From positions 1 through 13,702 of the forward strand of contig CALMWM010000686.1 in the NCBI GenBank assembly GCA_937873435.1: a stretch of DNA of 13,702 nucleotides. Reading direction: 5' to 3'. Positions 12,987 to 13,702 of the stretch are shown piece after piece (the first letter of the stretch is position 1; each line of letters starts with the position of its first letter). Below the pieces are notes generated by a model that did not search any database, was not told the DNA's origin, and saw only the letters and a program-made list of their open reading frames with translations. The DNA is from an uncultured Gallionellaceae bacterium (GTDB lineage Bacteria; Pseudomonadota; Gammaproteobacteria; Burkholderiales; Sulfuricellaceae). The translations under genes were made by a program, and so were the position numbers.

Positions 12987-13702
12987 ATGAACGCAAAAGT
13001 TAATGCAGGATTTATGGTTCCCCCTTCCTTTCTCGGGCTAGAGCATCTGGCCACCGCGGTCGTTCTGCTCGACCGTGATTTTCAGGTGCGCTACGTTAAT
13101 CCGTCGGCGGAAAACCTGTTCAAGTTCAGCAGCAAACAAGTCATCGGCCTACCTCTGCCGCAAGCATTCCTGAATGCCGAAATCCTGTCGCGCGCCGTCG
13201 ATTTCGCGCAAACCCACCATACCTGTTTTACCGAACATGAAATCACTTTGCCGGACAGCAGCGGACATGCGCTTTCCGTCAGTTGCACCGTTACCCCGCT
13301 TGAGGTCGGCGAGATCGGGGCGATCCTGGAGTTCCACCAGATCGACAAGCAACTCAAGATTGCCCGCGAAGAACGCATGTTGCTGCAACAGCAATCGAAT
13401 CGCGAATTGCTGCGTAACCTGGCGCACGAGATCAAGAATCCGTTGGGCGGGTTGCGCGGTGCCGCGCAACTGCTGGAGCACGAACTGCCGCGCGCCAACT
13501 TGCGTGAATACACCCAGGTCATCATCAAGGAAGCCGATCGCCTGCAATCGCTGATGGAACGTTTGCTGACCCCCCACCAGTTACCCCAGTTGCAACAAAT
13601 CAACATCCACGAAGTGCTGGAGCGCGTGCGTAGCCTGACGTTGGCGGAAACCCCGCAGGGAATAGTCATTCGCCGCGATTACGACACCAGCCTGCCGAAG
13701 CT
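12987..13702 (+). CDS. glnL: Nitrogen regulation sensor kinase NtrB (3' end outside window)
   Basis: The first 238 codons of the NtrB sensor kinase are visible. A PAS-like sensor domain covers about 15-130 (AVVLLDRDFQVRYVNPSAENLF). The dimerisation/histidine box LLRNLAHEIKNPLGGLRGAAQ follows, with phospho-acceptor His147. The helical hairpin continues (ADRLQSLMERLL) and the catalytic ATPase domain is cut off. NtrB phosphorylates NtrC when nitrogen is scarce and removes the phosphate when PII binds, so it controls the glnA promoter upstream; ntrC is expected just beyond the window. The protein is soluble. ATG 12987 has no clear Shine-Dalgarno; ATG 13014 (residue 10), preceded by CAGGA, is an alternative start. 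Confidence 0.93.
   Translation, partial: MNAKVNAGFMVPPSFLGLEHLATAVVLLDRDFQVRYVNPSAENLFKFSSKQVIGLPLPQAFLNAEILSRAVDFAQTHHTCFTEHEITLPDSSGHALSVSCTVTPLEVGEIGAILEFHQIDKQLKIAREERMLLQQQSNRELLRNLAHEIKNPLGGLRGAAQLLEHELPRANLREYTQVIIKEADRLQSLMERLLTPHQLPQLQQINIHEVLERVRSLTLAETPQGIVIRRDYDTSLPK

Overview
The window looks like a chromosomal segment of a betaproteobacterium. This is inferred from the gene set and order rather than from any search. It carries glnA with an NtrC/sigma-54 promoter, a DUF4124 gene and then ntrB, plus an aroE-mtgA pair, a YlqF-type GTPase, a DUF3025 gene and GC-rich, GC3-biased coding. A member of the Nitrosomonadales (Gallionella/Sulfuricella-like) is plausible but not proven.

Layout. 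(1) Bases 1-2039 are housekeeping: the 3' part of a DUF3025 gene, a convergent CxxCxxCC (YkgJ-type) gene, and divergently a ylqF/rbgA-type ribosome-assembly GTPase. (2) Bases 2068-3681 hold a minus-strand CorA-type Mg2+ transporter with an MgtE-N-like front end, a long structured 5' leader and a good sigma-70 promoter. (3) Bases 3696-7722 form an accessory island, all on the minus strand and visibly less GC-rich than its surroundings. In transcription order it has a PD-(D/E)xK nuclease-like effector, an 82-aa 'middle component', a DUF2326 SMC/ABC-like ATPase, an unrecognised 66-aa ORF and a broken rhuM gene. Successive genes overlap by 4 to 44 bases. (4) Bases 7723-7985 are a spacer bounded by inverted repeats. 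(5) Bases 7986-9490 are aroE and mtgA on the minus strand, overlapping by ATGA. (6) Bases 9593-10777 encode a cation diffusion facilitator with a long C-terminal extension. (7) Bases 10765-13702 are the nitrogen-regulation block: two NtrC boxes, a -24/-12 promoter, glnA, an intrinsic terminator, a secreted DUF4124 protein and the 5' part of the ntrB (glnL) sensor kinase, cut by the window end.

The most interesting part is the island. The first three genes match the layout of an ABC-three-component (ABC-3C) conflict system, a class predicted by comparative genomics: an effector with an ABC-3C C-terminal domain, a small middle component and a DUF2326 ATPase with a central coiled coil. The likely logic is that the ATPase and middle component sense or gate something and release the nuclease. 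The appended 66-aa ORF and rhuM share its transcript, but rhuM has lost an internal segment and its frame. A second point of interest is the transporter leader, which contains two perfect hairpins and a segment able to pair with two alternative partners, as in a cis-acting RNA switch. In the glnA block, two NtrC sites about 31 bp apart upstream of a canonical sigma-54 element indicate nitrogen control of glutamine synthetase, with the sensor kinase of the same circuit encoded just downstream.
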